Positions 17,966 to 25,051 of a DNA stretch of 64,000 nt are shown piece by piece. Under the pieces are notes generated by a model. That model searched no databases, was not told where the DNA came from, and saw only the letters and a list, made by a program, of their open reading frames with translations. Both the position numbers and the translations under genes were made by a program. The stretch comes from Gammaproteobacteria bacterium (GTDB lineage: Bacteria > Pseudomonadota > Gammaproteobacteria > Pseudomonadales > Azotimanducaceae). The stretch spans positions 1 to 64,000 of the forward strand of contig JAPPND010000013.1 of NCBI GenBank assembly GCA_028818795.1. The letters are read 5' to 3'. The stretch's first letter is position 1. Every line of letters begins with the position of its first letter.

Positions 17966-18640
17966 TCAGGACGCGTCTTCCTGGGGCGATTCTTCGTCCG
18001 CGTCGTCTTCTTCGGGGCCTATGTCGGCGCCGCTCTCGACGTCGTCCATGGTCCCGCCACGCCTTGCCGCCACGCTGGCCACGGGAGTGTCGTGGTCATC
18101 GCCTAGTCCGAGCGCGACGATCGACACGCCTTCCGGTAGTTCGAGATCGGATAGGTGAATGGATGAGCCCACACCCAGATCGGCGACATCGACCGCGATG
18201 AACTCCGGAAGGTCTCGCGGCAGACAGCTAACCTCGACCTCGATGAGGTTGTGGGCTATGCGGCCGCCGCCAAGTTTGACGCCGACGCACCGATCTTCGT
18301 TGATGTAGTGCAGCGGGACATGCATCTGCACAGGCATGTTCTCTTGAATCCGAAGAAAATCGATGTGCTGCACCCGGTCCGTCGCCGGATGGCGCTGCAC
18401 CTCCCGGAGCACGCAGGCCTGGGTCTTGTCGCCCACCGAGAGTTCGAGGATCTGCGAGAAGAACGCCTCCCCCTGCATGGCTTTCGAGAGATCACGGTGC
18501 GCGACCGACAGATGCACCGGATCCACGCCGCCCCCGTAGAGAATGCCCGGCACCTTGTCCGACAAGCGGCGCAGGCGACGGCTGGCGGCCTTGCCCAGTT
18601 CTTCGCGGAACTCCGCTCGTAGCACGATCTGTTCGCTCAT
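17966..18640 (-). CDS. rplY: 50S ribosomal protein L25/general stress protein Ctc
   Basis: A 224-residue protein, the long Ctc-type form: an N-terminal 5S rRNA-binding L25 domain (residues 1-95, with L-G-K-A-A-S-R-R-L-R and P-G-I-L-Y-G-G) and a C-terminal TL5 domain (about 100-185). The last 30 residues are acidic. It binds 5S rRNA in the large subunit. Start at the ATG at 18640 (M-S-E-Q-I-V-L). In many relatives prs lies just upstream; here a tandem repeat and tRNA-Gln take that place. Confidence 0.95.
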   Translation of the reverse strand: MSEQIVLRAEFREELGKAASRRLRRLSDKVPGILYGGGVDPVHLSVAHRDLSKAMQGEAFFSQILELSVGDKTQACVLREVQRHPATDRVQHIDFLRIQENMPVQMHVPLHYINEDRCVGVKLGGGRIAHNLIEVEVSCLPRDLPEFIAVDVADLGVGSSIHLSDLELPEGVSIVALGLGDDHDTPVASVAARRGGTMDDVESGADIGPEEDDADEESPQEDAS

Positions 18641-18674
18641 GTCTCTCCAGTCGGATGCGTGTCGGCACACCTTT

Positions 18675-18737
18675 TTCGGCGCCTTCGGCGCTAGGCCGCG
18701 GGCGCTTTCGGCGCCTCCGGCGCTAGGCCGCGGGCGC
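18675..18737. repeat. Tandem repeat, two 31-base units
   Basis: Two copies of TTCGGCGCCTTCGGCG followed by CTAGGCCGCGGGCGC, at 18675-18705 and 18707-18737, differ at one base. They lie between rplY and tRNA-Gln. Each unit holds overlapping inverted repeats (GGCGCC, CCGCGG) and would form strong secondary structure in the rplY leader or the tRNA trailer. Confidence 0.8.
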
Positions 18738-18744
18738 CGATCAA

Positions 18745-18819
18745 TGGCTGGGGCGGCAGGATTCGAACCTGCGAATGCCGGGATCAAAACCCGGTGCCTT
18801 ACCGCTTGGCGACGCCCCA
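18745..18819 (-). tRNA. tRNA-Gln (TTG)
   Basis: On the minus strand: acceptor TGGGGCG/CGCCCCA with the U1-A72 pair typical of bacterial tRNA-Gln, D-arm CGCCAAGCGGTAAGGC, anticodon stem CCGGG/CCCGG around TTTTGAT (anticodon TTG), T-arm GCAGG TTCGAAT CCTGC, discriminator G and encoded CCA (18745-18747 as TGG on the plus strand). tRNA-Gln next to rplY/lolB matches the usual ispE-tRNA-Gln-prs position in gammaproteobacteria. Confidence 0.95.
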
Positions 18820-19106
18820 TCACGAGTCCGTCGGAGGGCGTCTTCGCCTCCGAAGGGCGCGGTATTCTGTGCGCCGACGCCACTGGTGTCAATCAGCGCG
18901 GCACCGCAACTGCAACGCGCCCGAAGGGCGCGCGCGCACGCACTAGTGTTCCGATTCCGAATTAATCTGACAATGCTGACATCGTCTAGTAAGCCACCGA
19001 CGCAAGGCAAATGGAGGAGTGCCGCCTTGGAAATCAGTAACATGCGCATGGTCCACGTAAACGCGTCGGGTGAAACTCGATGCCCCGTTATTTCGGAAGC
19101 GGCACA
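18820..19106. other. Intergenic gap where ispE would be expected
   Basis: These 287 bases hold no gene I can support. In most gammaproteobacteria ispE lies directly after lolB. Here the reading frames are short and show none of the GHMP-kinase motif. The region must include the tRNA-Gln promoter. Confidence 0.55.
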
Positions 19107-19688
19107 CTAGTCGGACAGCCACTGCTTGCAGACGACCGTGATCCGGCGGCCGTCACGTGTCGCCCGAATCCTACCCGGCACCGGTCCGGCGGTGCTCTGT
19201 TGCCACCTCGACAATTCGACCGCCCAGCCAAGTTGCTTGAAGCCCGTCAGGTGGCCAGCGTCGTCACGGTCAACGGCGTTGGCCCGCCAACCGGGAGCCA
19301 AGCGGCCGCGGATCCAGTAGCGCAGTACGTTCACCGGCGCCGACCACCCTAGGTGCTCCTGCATGAGTGCTTCGGGCGACTCGCCGGCCAATGTCACGCC
19401 ACGGGCATCGGTGACGGTCAACGTCTCGTCGTCGCCGGCGAGACGCGTCCGACCCTGCCCAAGTGGTCCCCAAAGTTCGATCGCGAAGGCGTCTTCCGCC
19501 TGAATCCAATCGAATGACGCCGAGAACGATCCGCCAGTGGGCGACTGATCGAGGACACCGATCTTTCCCCGCAGTCGGAAATCCGGCGTGAGACCCTCTC
19601 CGAGAGGCGGAACAACGGCGCAAGCCGACAACATCGTCGATGACCAGAACGACAATAAGGTTATAAAAAACAGTGCGTTGCGGTTCAT
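19107..19688 (-). CDS. lolB: Outer-membrane lipoprotein insertion factor LolB
   Basis: A 193-residue lipoprotein. The signal peptide is [12 protein letters not shown] and onward, with a lipobox ending L-S-A-C at about residue 22. The mature part has the LolB pattern: [25 protein letters not shown] and a C-terminal [10 protein letters not shown]. LolB receives lipoproteins from LolA and inserts them in the outer membrane. The ATG at 19688 gives a clean signal peptide. It is divergent from prfA with 117 bases between. ispE does not follow it. Confidence 0.9.
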   Translation of the reverse strand: MNRNALFFITLLSFWSSTMLSACAVVPPLGEGLTPDFRLRGKIGVLDQSPTGGSFSASFDWIQAEDAFAIELWGPLGQGRTRLAGDDETLTVTDARGVTLAGESPEALMQEHLGWSAPVNVLRYWIRGRLAPGWRANAVDRDDAGHLTGFKQLGWAVELSRWQQSTAGPVPGRIRATRDGRRITVVCKQWLSD

Positions 19689-19805
19689 CACGGATCGTGG
19701 CCGCAGGCGTGTCCAATGGAGACTTGCTATAATCGGCAGCATGATCATAACAGCGTTCGTTGGCCGCACCTGCGTGCCGGGCATCCGCATTGCCTTCAAC
19801 TCGCC

Positions 19806-20909
19806 ATGACTCTTTCATCGTCCATCACCGGCAAACTCGATGACCTCGCCGAACGCCACGAGGAACTTTCGGTACTTCTCGCCGATGCGGAGGTGGTGGC
19901 GGATCGGGAACGCTATGTGGCGTTGTCCCGGGAGTATGCGGAGCTCGAACCGGTTGTCGGTGTCTATCAGGAGTACCAGCGCAAGACCGGCGAACTGGAG
20001 GAAGCGAGGAGCTTGGAGTCAGACGACGACCCAGCGATCCGGGAGCTTGCCCAGGAGGATGTCGCGGCGTTGAGGGCCGCACTCGAGGTAATCGAGGCCC
20101 GAGTCGGTACGTTGTTGATTCCCAGCGACCCCGACGACGAGCGCAACGTCTTCTTGGAGGTCCGCGCGGGAACGGGTGGCGACGAGGCCGCGATCTTCGC
20201 GGGCGACCTCTTTCGTATGTACTCCCGCTATGCCGAGGAGACCGGCTGGAACGTCGGAATCTTGAGCGAGCGACCCGGCGAGCACGGCGGCTACAAGGAG
20301 ATCATCGCCCGTGTCGAAGGCAAGCGGGTCTACAGCCGGCTGAAGTTCGAATCGGGTGCACACCGGGTGCAACGGGTGCCCGAGACCGAGTCCCAGGGCC
20401 GCATCCATACATCGGCCTGTACCGTGGCCGTGCTGCCGGAGCAGGACGCCATCGAGGATCTGGAAATCGACAAGTCCGACATCCGCGTGGACACCTATCG
20501 GGCGTCCGGCGCCGGCGGCCAGCATGTCAACAAGACCGACTCCGCCGTCCGCCTCACGCATCTTCCCACCGGCATCGTTGTCGAGTGCCAGGACGAACGG
20601 TCGCAGTTGAAGAACCGCGCCCGGGCCATGGGATTGCTGCAGGCCAAGCTGCTCGACCGGGCGCGTAGCGAACAACGTGCCGAACAGGCCGAAACCCGGC
20701 GGACCCTGGTGGGCAGCGGAGACCGCTCTGAACGCATACGCACCTACAACTTCCCACAGGGCCGTGTCACCGACCATCGCGTCGGGGTAACGCTCTACAA
20801 GCTCGACGAGATCATCGCCGGAGGGCTCGACCAACTCATCGACCCGCTACTCCAGGAACACCAGGCTGAACAGTTGCAGGCCCTGGAACGGGATCCTCCC
20901 GGTGGCTGA
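19806..20909 (+). CDS. prfA: Peptide chain release factor 1
   Basis: This 367-residue RF1 ends translation at UAG and UAA. The stop-codon-reading tripeptide region reads R-V-P-E-T-E-S-Q-G (P-x-T type, hence RF1 not RF2, about residue 192), and the hydrolysis motif is [10 protein letters not shown] near residue 238. N-terminal helical domain about 1-100. The ATG at 19806 begins M-T-L-S-S-S-I. It overlaps prmC by 8 bases. hemA, usually just upstream, is absent here. Confidence 0.97.
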   Translation: MTLSSSITGKLDDLAERHEELSVLLADAEVVADRERYVALSREYAELEPVVGVYQEYQRKTGELEEARSLESDDDPAIRELAQEDVAALRAALEVIEARVGTLLIPSDPDDERNVFLEVRAGTGGDEAAIFAGDLFRMYSRYAEETGWNVGILSERPGEHGGYKEIIARVEGKRVYSRLKFESGAHRVQRVPETESQGRIHTSACTVAVLPEQDAIEDLEIDKSDIRVDTYRASGAGGQHVNKTDSAVRLTHLPTGIVVECQDERSQLKNRARAMGLLQAKLLDRARSEQRAEQAETRRTLVGSGDRSERIRTYNFPQGRVTDHRVGVTLYKLDEIIAGGLDQLIDPLLQEHQAEQLQALERDPPGG

Positions 20910-21903
20910 GGGGACGCCGACCCTCCGGGAGTGCGTCGTCTATGCGCGTCGGCGCCTCCCACGGTACGAGGCCGAACTACTCGTCAGTACATCGCTCGAC
21001 GTGCCGCACAACCACCTGTATGCGTTCGACGAGCGGGCCGTGGCGCCGGCCGCTTTCGCGAGAATGGCCCAGACCGTGGCTCGTCGCCAGGATGGAGAAC
21101 CCGTCGCCTACATACTCGGGACGCGCGGATTCTGGAATCTCGACCTCGAGGTCACGCCGGACGTACTCATCCCGCGCCCCGATACCGAGACCCTCGTCGC
21201 CGCAGCGCTGCCGCTGATCGCTCCGGGTGCCCGGGTAGTCGATGTCGGAACCGGCTGCGGGGCCGTCGCGTTGGCGATTGCCAGCGAACGGCCGGAAGCG
21301 TCCGTGACGGCGACCGATGTCGATCCGGCATGCATTGCCCTGTGTCGGCGCAATGCCGAGCGACTTGGCTTGTCGGTGGCAACGAGAGTCGCGGATTGCT
21401 TTGGGTTCGGCGGCCTATTCGACGTGATCGTCAGCAATCCGCCCTATGTCGACGACGACGATCCCCGGCTTGATGAAGGCGACCTCCGCTTCGAGCCTCG
21501 ACGGGCGCTTCGCGGCGGTCCGAACGGGGGGCTCGACATCATCGCCCGCCTGGTACGGGAAGCGCCGGCCCACCTGGTACCGGGCGGTTGGCTCTGCCTC
21601 GAGCACGGCTTCGACCAGGAACGAGCACTGGCGCGGGCGTTTCGAGCGCATGGGTTTCGGCGGGTCCGGTGCCACCGGGATATCGAGAACCGCCCGCGGG
21701 TCACCGTCGGCTGTTGGGAGCGCCTTAAGAGCCGGCCGATCCAGCGGGGGTTCGAAGGGCTGGCCGACAACCAACTGACGCACTTCCCGTACAAGCCTTG
21801 CGCGAACGCTTGTCCGACACGTCCGCAAGCGCTCAACAGGGGATCGATGGTTCAAGTGGGCCACCCTCGAGCAATCCGATTGTCCGCGCGACAGCATCCC
21901 TGA
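20902..21903 (+). CDS. prmC: Release factor glutamine methyltransferase PrmC (HemK), with C-terminal extension
   Basis: PrmC methylates the Gln of the GGQ motif of RF1 and RF2 using S-adenosylmethionine. It has the N-terminal helical domain, I-P-R-P-D-T-E motif, SAM loop [14 protein letters not shown] and catalytic N-P-P-Y at about residue 180. The family fold ends near residue 276 (V-G-C-W-E-R-L). The remaining 57 or so residues are non-homologous and run 71 bases into the convergent bpsA-like gene. The extension most likely marks the junction of inserted DNA that removed the original stop. GTG start inside prfA (GTGGCTGA overlap). Confidence 0.93.
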   Translation: MAEGTPTLRECVVYARRRLPRYEAELLVSTSLDVPHNHLYAFDERAVAPAAFARMAQTVARRQDGEPVAYILGTRGFWNLDLEVTPDVLIPRPDTETLVAAALPLIAPGARVVDVGTGCGAVALAIASERPEASVTATDVDPACIALCRRNAERLGLSVATRVADCFGFGGLFDVIVSNPPYVDDDDPRLDEGDLRFEPRRALRGGPNGGLDIIARLVREAPAHLVPGGWLCLEHGFDQERALARAFRAHGFRRVRCHRDIENRPRVTVGCWERLKSRPIQRGFEGLADNQLTHFPYKPCANACPTRPQALNRGSMVQVGHPRAIRLSARQHP

Positions 21904-23236
21904 GCCGAAACAACATCAACTCAGGTAGTTCGACCAGGTAGGACTCGCCGTGGATCGAGCCAATCTCAGTGTCTGCAATCACGCCCCTTGCTTCATTCTT
22001 AGTGATCACGACGTCCTGGGTACGAAAGTGTCTGATGAGCGCCTCGCGCCAAGCTGATCCCAACCGCGCTGCCGGTTTGCGTAGCAGCTGTGTCATGACC
22101 GAGTCTATGGCATCCAGGTCCGGTGCCTCTCTTGGCGCTAAAGCGAGAACTCCTGCGTTGCCGGCCTGTCGGTAAGACACCTCTCGGTACTTCAGCAGGA
22201 CCAACTCCCGATACGGTTGCCGTCTGAGCTTTACGACAGCGCGCCACGTACCAATCACGGTGATGTGGTCGGCGTTTGCATGTAGACAGAGTCGCAACAG
22301 GTAGCTAGCGAAGCCCGGATATGCGTTAACGACTATACGCTTGGCGCGGGTGTTTACGAATCGGGCCCGGATGAACGTGTCGATGGGCACCCTTTGTTTG
22401 GGTGCAATTCTTGGCAGCGGATTGCCTACGAGCAGCCAGTCCGTCGGTTCGCGTAGCACATCCAAGAGCTCTGATGGCAAGGATCGAGTGTCGGTATTTG
22501 GACCTTCATGCCCTTTTGAATATATGGGCCTGTTTCCGCTTACGTCTCGCGATGCTGCAAAGGCGCGTGTGGTCGGTTCGAGAACGTAAAGGTCACTCCG
22601 ACTGCCGATCGCTTGCGCACCTTCGAAGTGATGAAAATCAGGCAACATCGCGTGCTGAACGAATCGCAGGCTGTGAATGACAGATTGTGCCTTGTACGCC
22701 TTGGCAAGTTGACGATCGCCGAATCCGTAGGCTAGGAGCACGCGCGTGGGTTCTCCTCGGACCAAGGATTGCACCGCGCGCTGAAGAAAGAGACGCAATC
22801 CTTCCTCGGTGTATGGCGGATCGGTGAAAACCAGATGGCAGCGTTGCTGCAGCGAACGTGGGAAGGTGATGCGCAGATCGGAGAAAACGGGCCTGATCCG
22901 GAGCGCGAACCTGTGCCTCATTGCATGAATGTAGGAAAGGATACGTTCGTCGATGTCGACCACGACGACATCCGTAGATGGGGAAAGCAGAGCCAGGGGA
23001 ATAGATGTCATGTCCTGGTCCCCGACCATCAGGACGGTAGCGTCGCGGAGGTTGAACGTGTCGTACATATAGGTCGCTCGCCGCCAGACGGTCTCGACTG
23101 TCGCGGGCACATGGTCCAGCTGCCAGATCGGAGGCGGTCGATCTGCGAGTGCCTTGTCTAGTTTCGACAGGATTGCAGATTCATTTGCGGGTAAGGGGCG
23201 AAGGTTGGGCCGCCCTAAGAACCCCGGACACGGCAC
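21833..23236 (-). CDS. Bis-aminopropyl spermidine synthase-like protein (BpsA/DUF43 family), main part
   Basis: A 467-residue protein. Family features: W-Q-L-D-H-V-P-A-T-V-E-T near residue 40, a Rossmann-type motif V-L-M-V-G-D-Q-D-M-T-S-I-P-L-A-L near 70, acidic strand V-V-V-V-D-I-D-E-R and F-T-D-P-P-Y-T-E-E-G-L-R-L-F-L near 135. BpsA uses decarboxylated SAM to add aminopropyl groups to spermidine, giving branched polyamines. Family members carry an N-terminal winged-helix domain; here that domain is read in another frame (23181-23477). The C-terminal 220 residues are longer than in classic BpsA and unassigned. The GTG start and 5' overlap suggest a frameshift. The gene separates prmC from moeB. 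Confidence 0.72.
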   Translation of the reverse strand: MPCPGFLGRPNLRPLPANESAILSKLDKALADRPPPIWQLDHVPATVETVWRRATYMYDTFNLRDATVLMVGDQDMTSIPLALLSPSTDVVVVDIDERILSYIHAMRHRFALRIRPVFSDLRITFPRSLQQRCHLVFTDPPYTEEGLRLFLQRAVQSLVRGEPTRVLLAYGFGDRQLAKAYKAQSVIHSLRFVQHAMLPDFHHFEGAQAIGSRSDLYVLEPTTRAFAASRDVSGNRPIYSKGHEGPNTDTRSLPSELLDVLREPTDWLLVGNPLPRIAPKQRVPIDTFIRARFVNTRAKRIVVNAYPGFASYLLRLCLHANADHITVIGTWRAVVKLRRQPYRELVLLKYREVSYRQAGNAGVLALAPREAPDLDAIDSVMTQLLRKPAARLGSAWREALIRHFRTQDVVITKNEARGVIADTEIGSIHGESYLVELPELMLFRLRDAVARTIGLLEGGPLEPSIPC

Positions 23237-23477
23237 TGTGGTGGCTTTCCTCGATGATGAAACCCGCCGAGAGTTCCTGCGCGAATGGGCGAAGGCACTG
23301 CACGATTCCTTCGATAGAGCTGCGGGACAACCCGGTCTTCACGACGAGGTCCGCCACCGGCACAGGCTTGGTGGATGCGAGCAAAGCGACGACTGCGTGC
23401 GCGCGCCGGAGGTCGATGCCCCATTGGCGGCGAAGCTGGTCAAGTGCGGATTCGATGGTTGGATTCGCGTTTCCCAT
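23181..23477 (-). CDS. Winged-helix segment, probable N-terminal part of the bpsA-like gene
   Basis: A 98-residue reading frame from the ATG at 23477. It looks like a winged helix: A-L-D-Q-L-R-R-Q-W-G, then A-V-V-A-L-L-A-S-T-K-P-V-P-V-A-D-L-V and T-G-L-S-R-S-S-I-E-G-I-V (recognition helix), matching the N-terminal domain expected of BpsA. It overlaps the next frame by 56 bases. A one-base shift in that overlap would fuse the two into one protein of about 550 residues. It may be a true frameshift, a sequencing error, or a separate small protein. Confidence 0.55.
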   Translation of the reverse strand: MGNANPTIESALDQLRRQWGIDLRRAHAVVALLASTKPVPVADLVVKTGLSRSSIEGIVQCLRPFAQELSAGFIIEESHHSAVSGVLRAAQPSPLTRK

Positions 23478-23639
23478 GCGTTCCCCATGCGACCACTTCT
23501 CCGACCACCAGTGTTGCCTTGCGGTATCTCGAAAAGGCGGTCGTGTACTTCTCCAGCAGCTGGAACCTAGACGAGACTTTGGCGTACCGAGCGATAATGA
23601 AGCAGAGCAACCGTATTGTCTCGTTCCAGGAGCGGAGGC

Positions 23640-23833
23640 CAAGGGAGGCAGCCTTGTCCCTTGTCCGGGCGGTGGCAGACGGGCGCCGCTTGCCGTGGAT
23701 CATGATGCGCCAGGACTTGGCGCCGGATTCCTGGATACGGAGCATCAATCCCGTTGCCGTAGACGAGGATGCCGGGCTTGCTGGCGCAGCACACCTGTGC
23801 CACGGTGAGGGCGTTGCGGACGAGTCGGAGCAT
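23640..23833 (-). pseudogene. Relic of a phage-type integrase N-terminal (DUF4102) domain
   Basis: Read on the minus strand in two frames, the DNA gives N-A-L-T-V-A-Q-V then a Y-G-N-G junction and L-M-L-R-I-Q-E-S-G-A-K-S-W-R-I-M-I-H-G-K-R-R. This resembles the arm-binding start of tyrosine integrases (L-T-x-x-x-V, D-G-N-G-L-x-L-R-V-x-P-S-G-x-K-S-W). A one-base frameshift at the N-G codons and the lack of any catalytic domain show decay. It suggests that the bpsA-like gene came in on an integrating element. Confidence 0.6.
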
Positions 23834-24088
23834 GGCGGTTTGGGTCGCAGGGACGTCGGACAGTCCACCGGACCCGGTTAGTTCGCACGACCGTTCACAA
23901 TAGGTGGTGTTCCGGAGATCTCTTACGAGGCATTCTGAACTGCGGCAGGGGACGGAATTGGAGGATCAGTTGTTACTTGCCATAGTGACAATCAACGGTT
24001 TAGTTGACTTGGCGACATGCGTTGAACCAGTCGGACCCGACTTGGGTTCACCGTAGGGTTGACCTGTGCCACGCGAGGCTTTCGAATC

Positions 24089-24835
24089 GTGAACGACGAG
24101 GCGTTGCTCCGCTACAGCCGTCAGATCATGCTGCCCGAGTTCGACGTCGCGGGACAGCAAGCACTGCTCGAAGCGCATGTGCTCGTCGTCGGCCTCGGCG
24201 GGTTGGGTTCGCCATCCGCCCTGTACCTCGCGGCAGCCGGCGTCGGATCGCTCACACTGGTCGATCATGACACCGTCGACGTGTCGAACCTGCAACGTCA
24301 GATCATTCACGACCAGGCTTCCGTCGGCGTGGCCAAGGTCGACTCGGCTGCGGCTCGGATCGCCTCGCTTAACCCCGATACCCGCGTCGAGACGATCGCG
24401 ACGCGCTTGGACGGTCCCGAACTGGATGCCGTAGTGGCCGATGCCGACGTCGTGCTCGACGGCACCGACAATTTCGTCGCCCGCTATGCGATCAACGCCG
24501 CCTGCGTACGGAACAAGACGCGGTTGGTGTCGGGTGCGGCGATCCGCCTCGAGGGCCAAGTCACGGTCATCGATCCACGTCGGGACGATGCGCCCTGCTA
24601 TCGATGCCTGTACGGGGATGCCGGGGACGAGGCGTTGAACTGCGCCGAGAACGGGGTGGCGGCGCCGCTGGTGGGCATCATCGGCAGCGTCCAGGCGATG
24701 GAGGCGATGAAACTGATCGCGGGAGTGGGCGAGAGCCTGGCGGGGTACGTCTTGCACCTCGACGCCAAGCGCATGGAGTGGCGCAAGCTCAAGTTGACCA
24801 AGGATCCGGACTGCCGGACCTGCGCTCGTTCCTGA
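24089..24835 (+). CDS. moeB: Molybdopterin-synthase adenylyltransferase MoeB / ThiF family
   Basis: A 248-residue E1-like enzyme that adenylates the C-terminus of a ubiquitin-like sulfur carrier (MoaD or ThiS). Features: R-Y-S-R-Q-I-M-L-P-E-F, nucleotide loop V-V-G-L-G-G-L-G-S, D-H-D-T-V-D-V-S-N-L-Q-R-Q, D-G-T-D-N-F and a Cys4 zinc site (C-Y-R-C and C-R-T-C). The GTG at 24089 starts M-N-D-E-A-L-L. It would follow prmC directly in the usual prfA-prmC-moeB order; here the bpsA insertion lies between. No MoaD or ThiS partner is in the window. Confidence 0.9.
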   Translation: MNDEALLRYSRQIMLPEFDVAGQQALLEAHVLVVGLGGLGSPSALYLAAAGVGSLTLVDHDTVDVSNLQRQIIHDQASVGVAKVDSAAARIASLNPDTRVETIATRLDGPELDAVVADADVVLDGTDNFVARYAINAACVRNKTRLVSGAAIRLEGQVTVIDPRRDDAPCYRCLYGDAGDEALNCAENGVAAPLVGIIGSVQAMEAMKLIAGVGESLAGYVLHLDAKRMEWRKLKLTKDPDCRTCARS

Positions 24836-25051
24836 CCGGGTTGGTGGTCGCTTCGCAGCCTGTTTTCTGTTCGAGTTGCGAGTCGAGAATTCGTCGTTTT
24901 TGCATGTTTCAGGATGTTACAAAGACGCGAAATGTGGCAGAATTCGCGACACCGTAAAGGGGGGTTCTCAGGGTTGTGCCGTTGCCACTTTGCAGCGGGA
25001 TCTTAGACGCCGTTCCCCCACCATTTACATGTCTACAAGAGGAGTAGCGGC

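Noticed and set aside
21731-21903. New functional domain at the PrmC C-terminus
   Set aside because: The tail is low-complexity, runs into the convergent gene and is better explained as read-through at an insertion junction.
24836-25051. Cobalamin riboswitch before the TonB receptor gene
   Set aside because: A GCCACT is present near 24990, but the rest of the B12-box core and the surrounding helices cannot be drawn.
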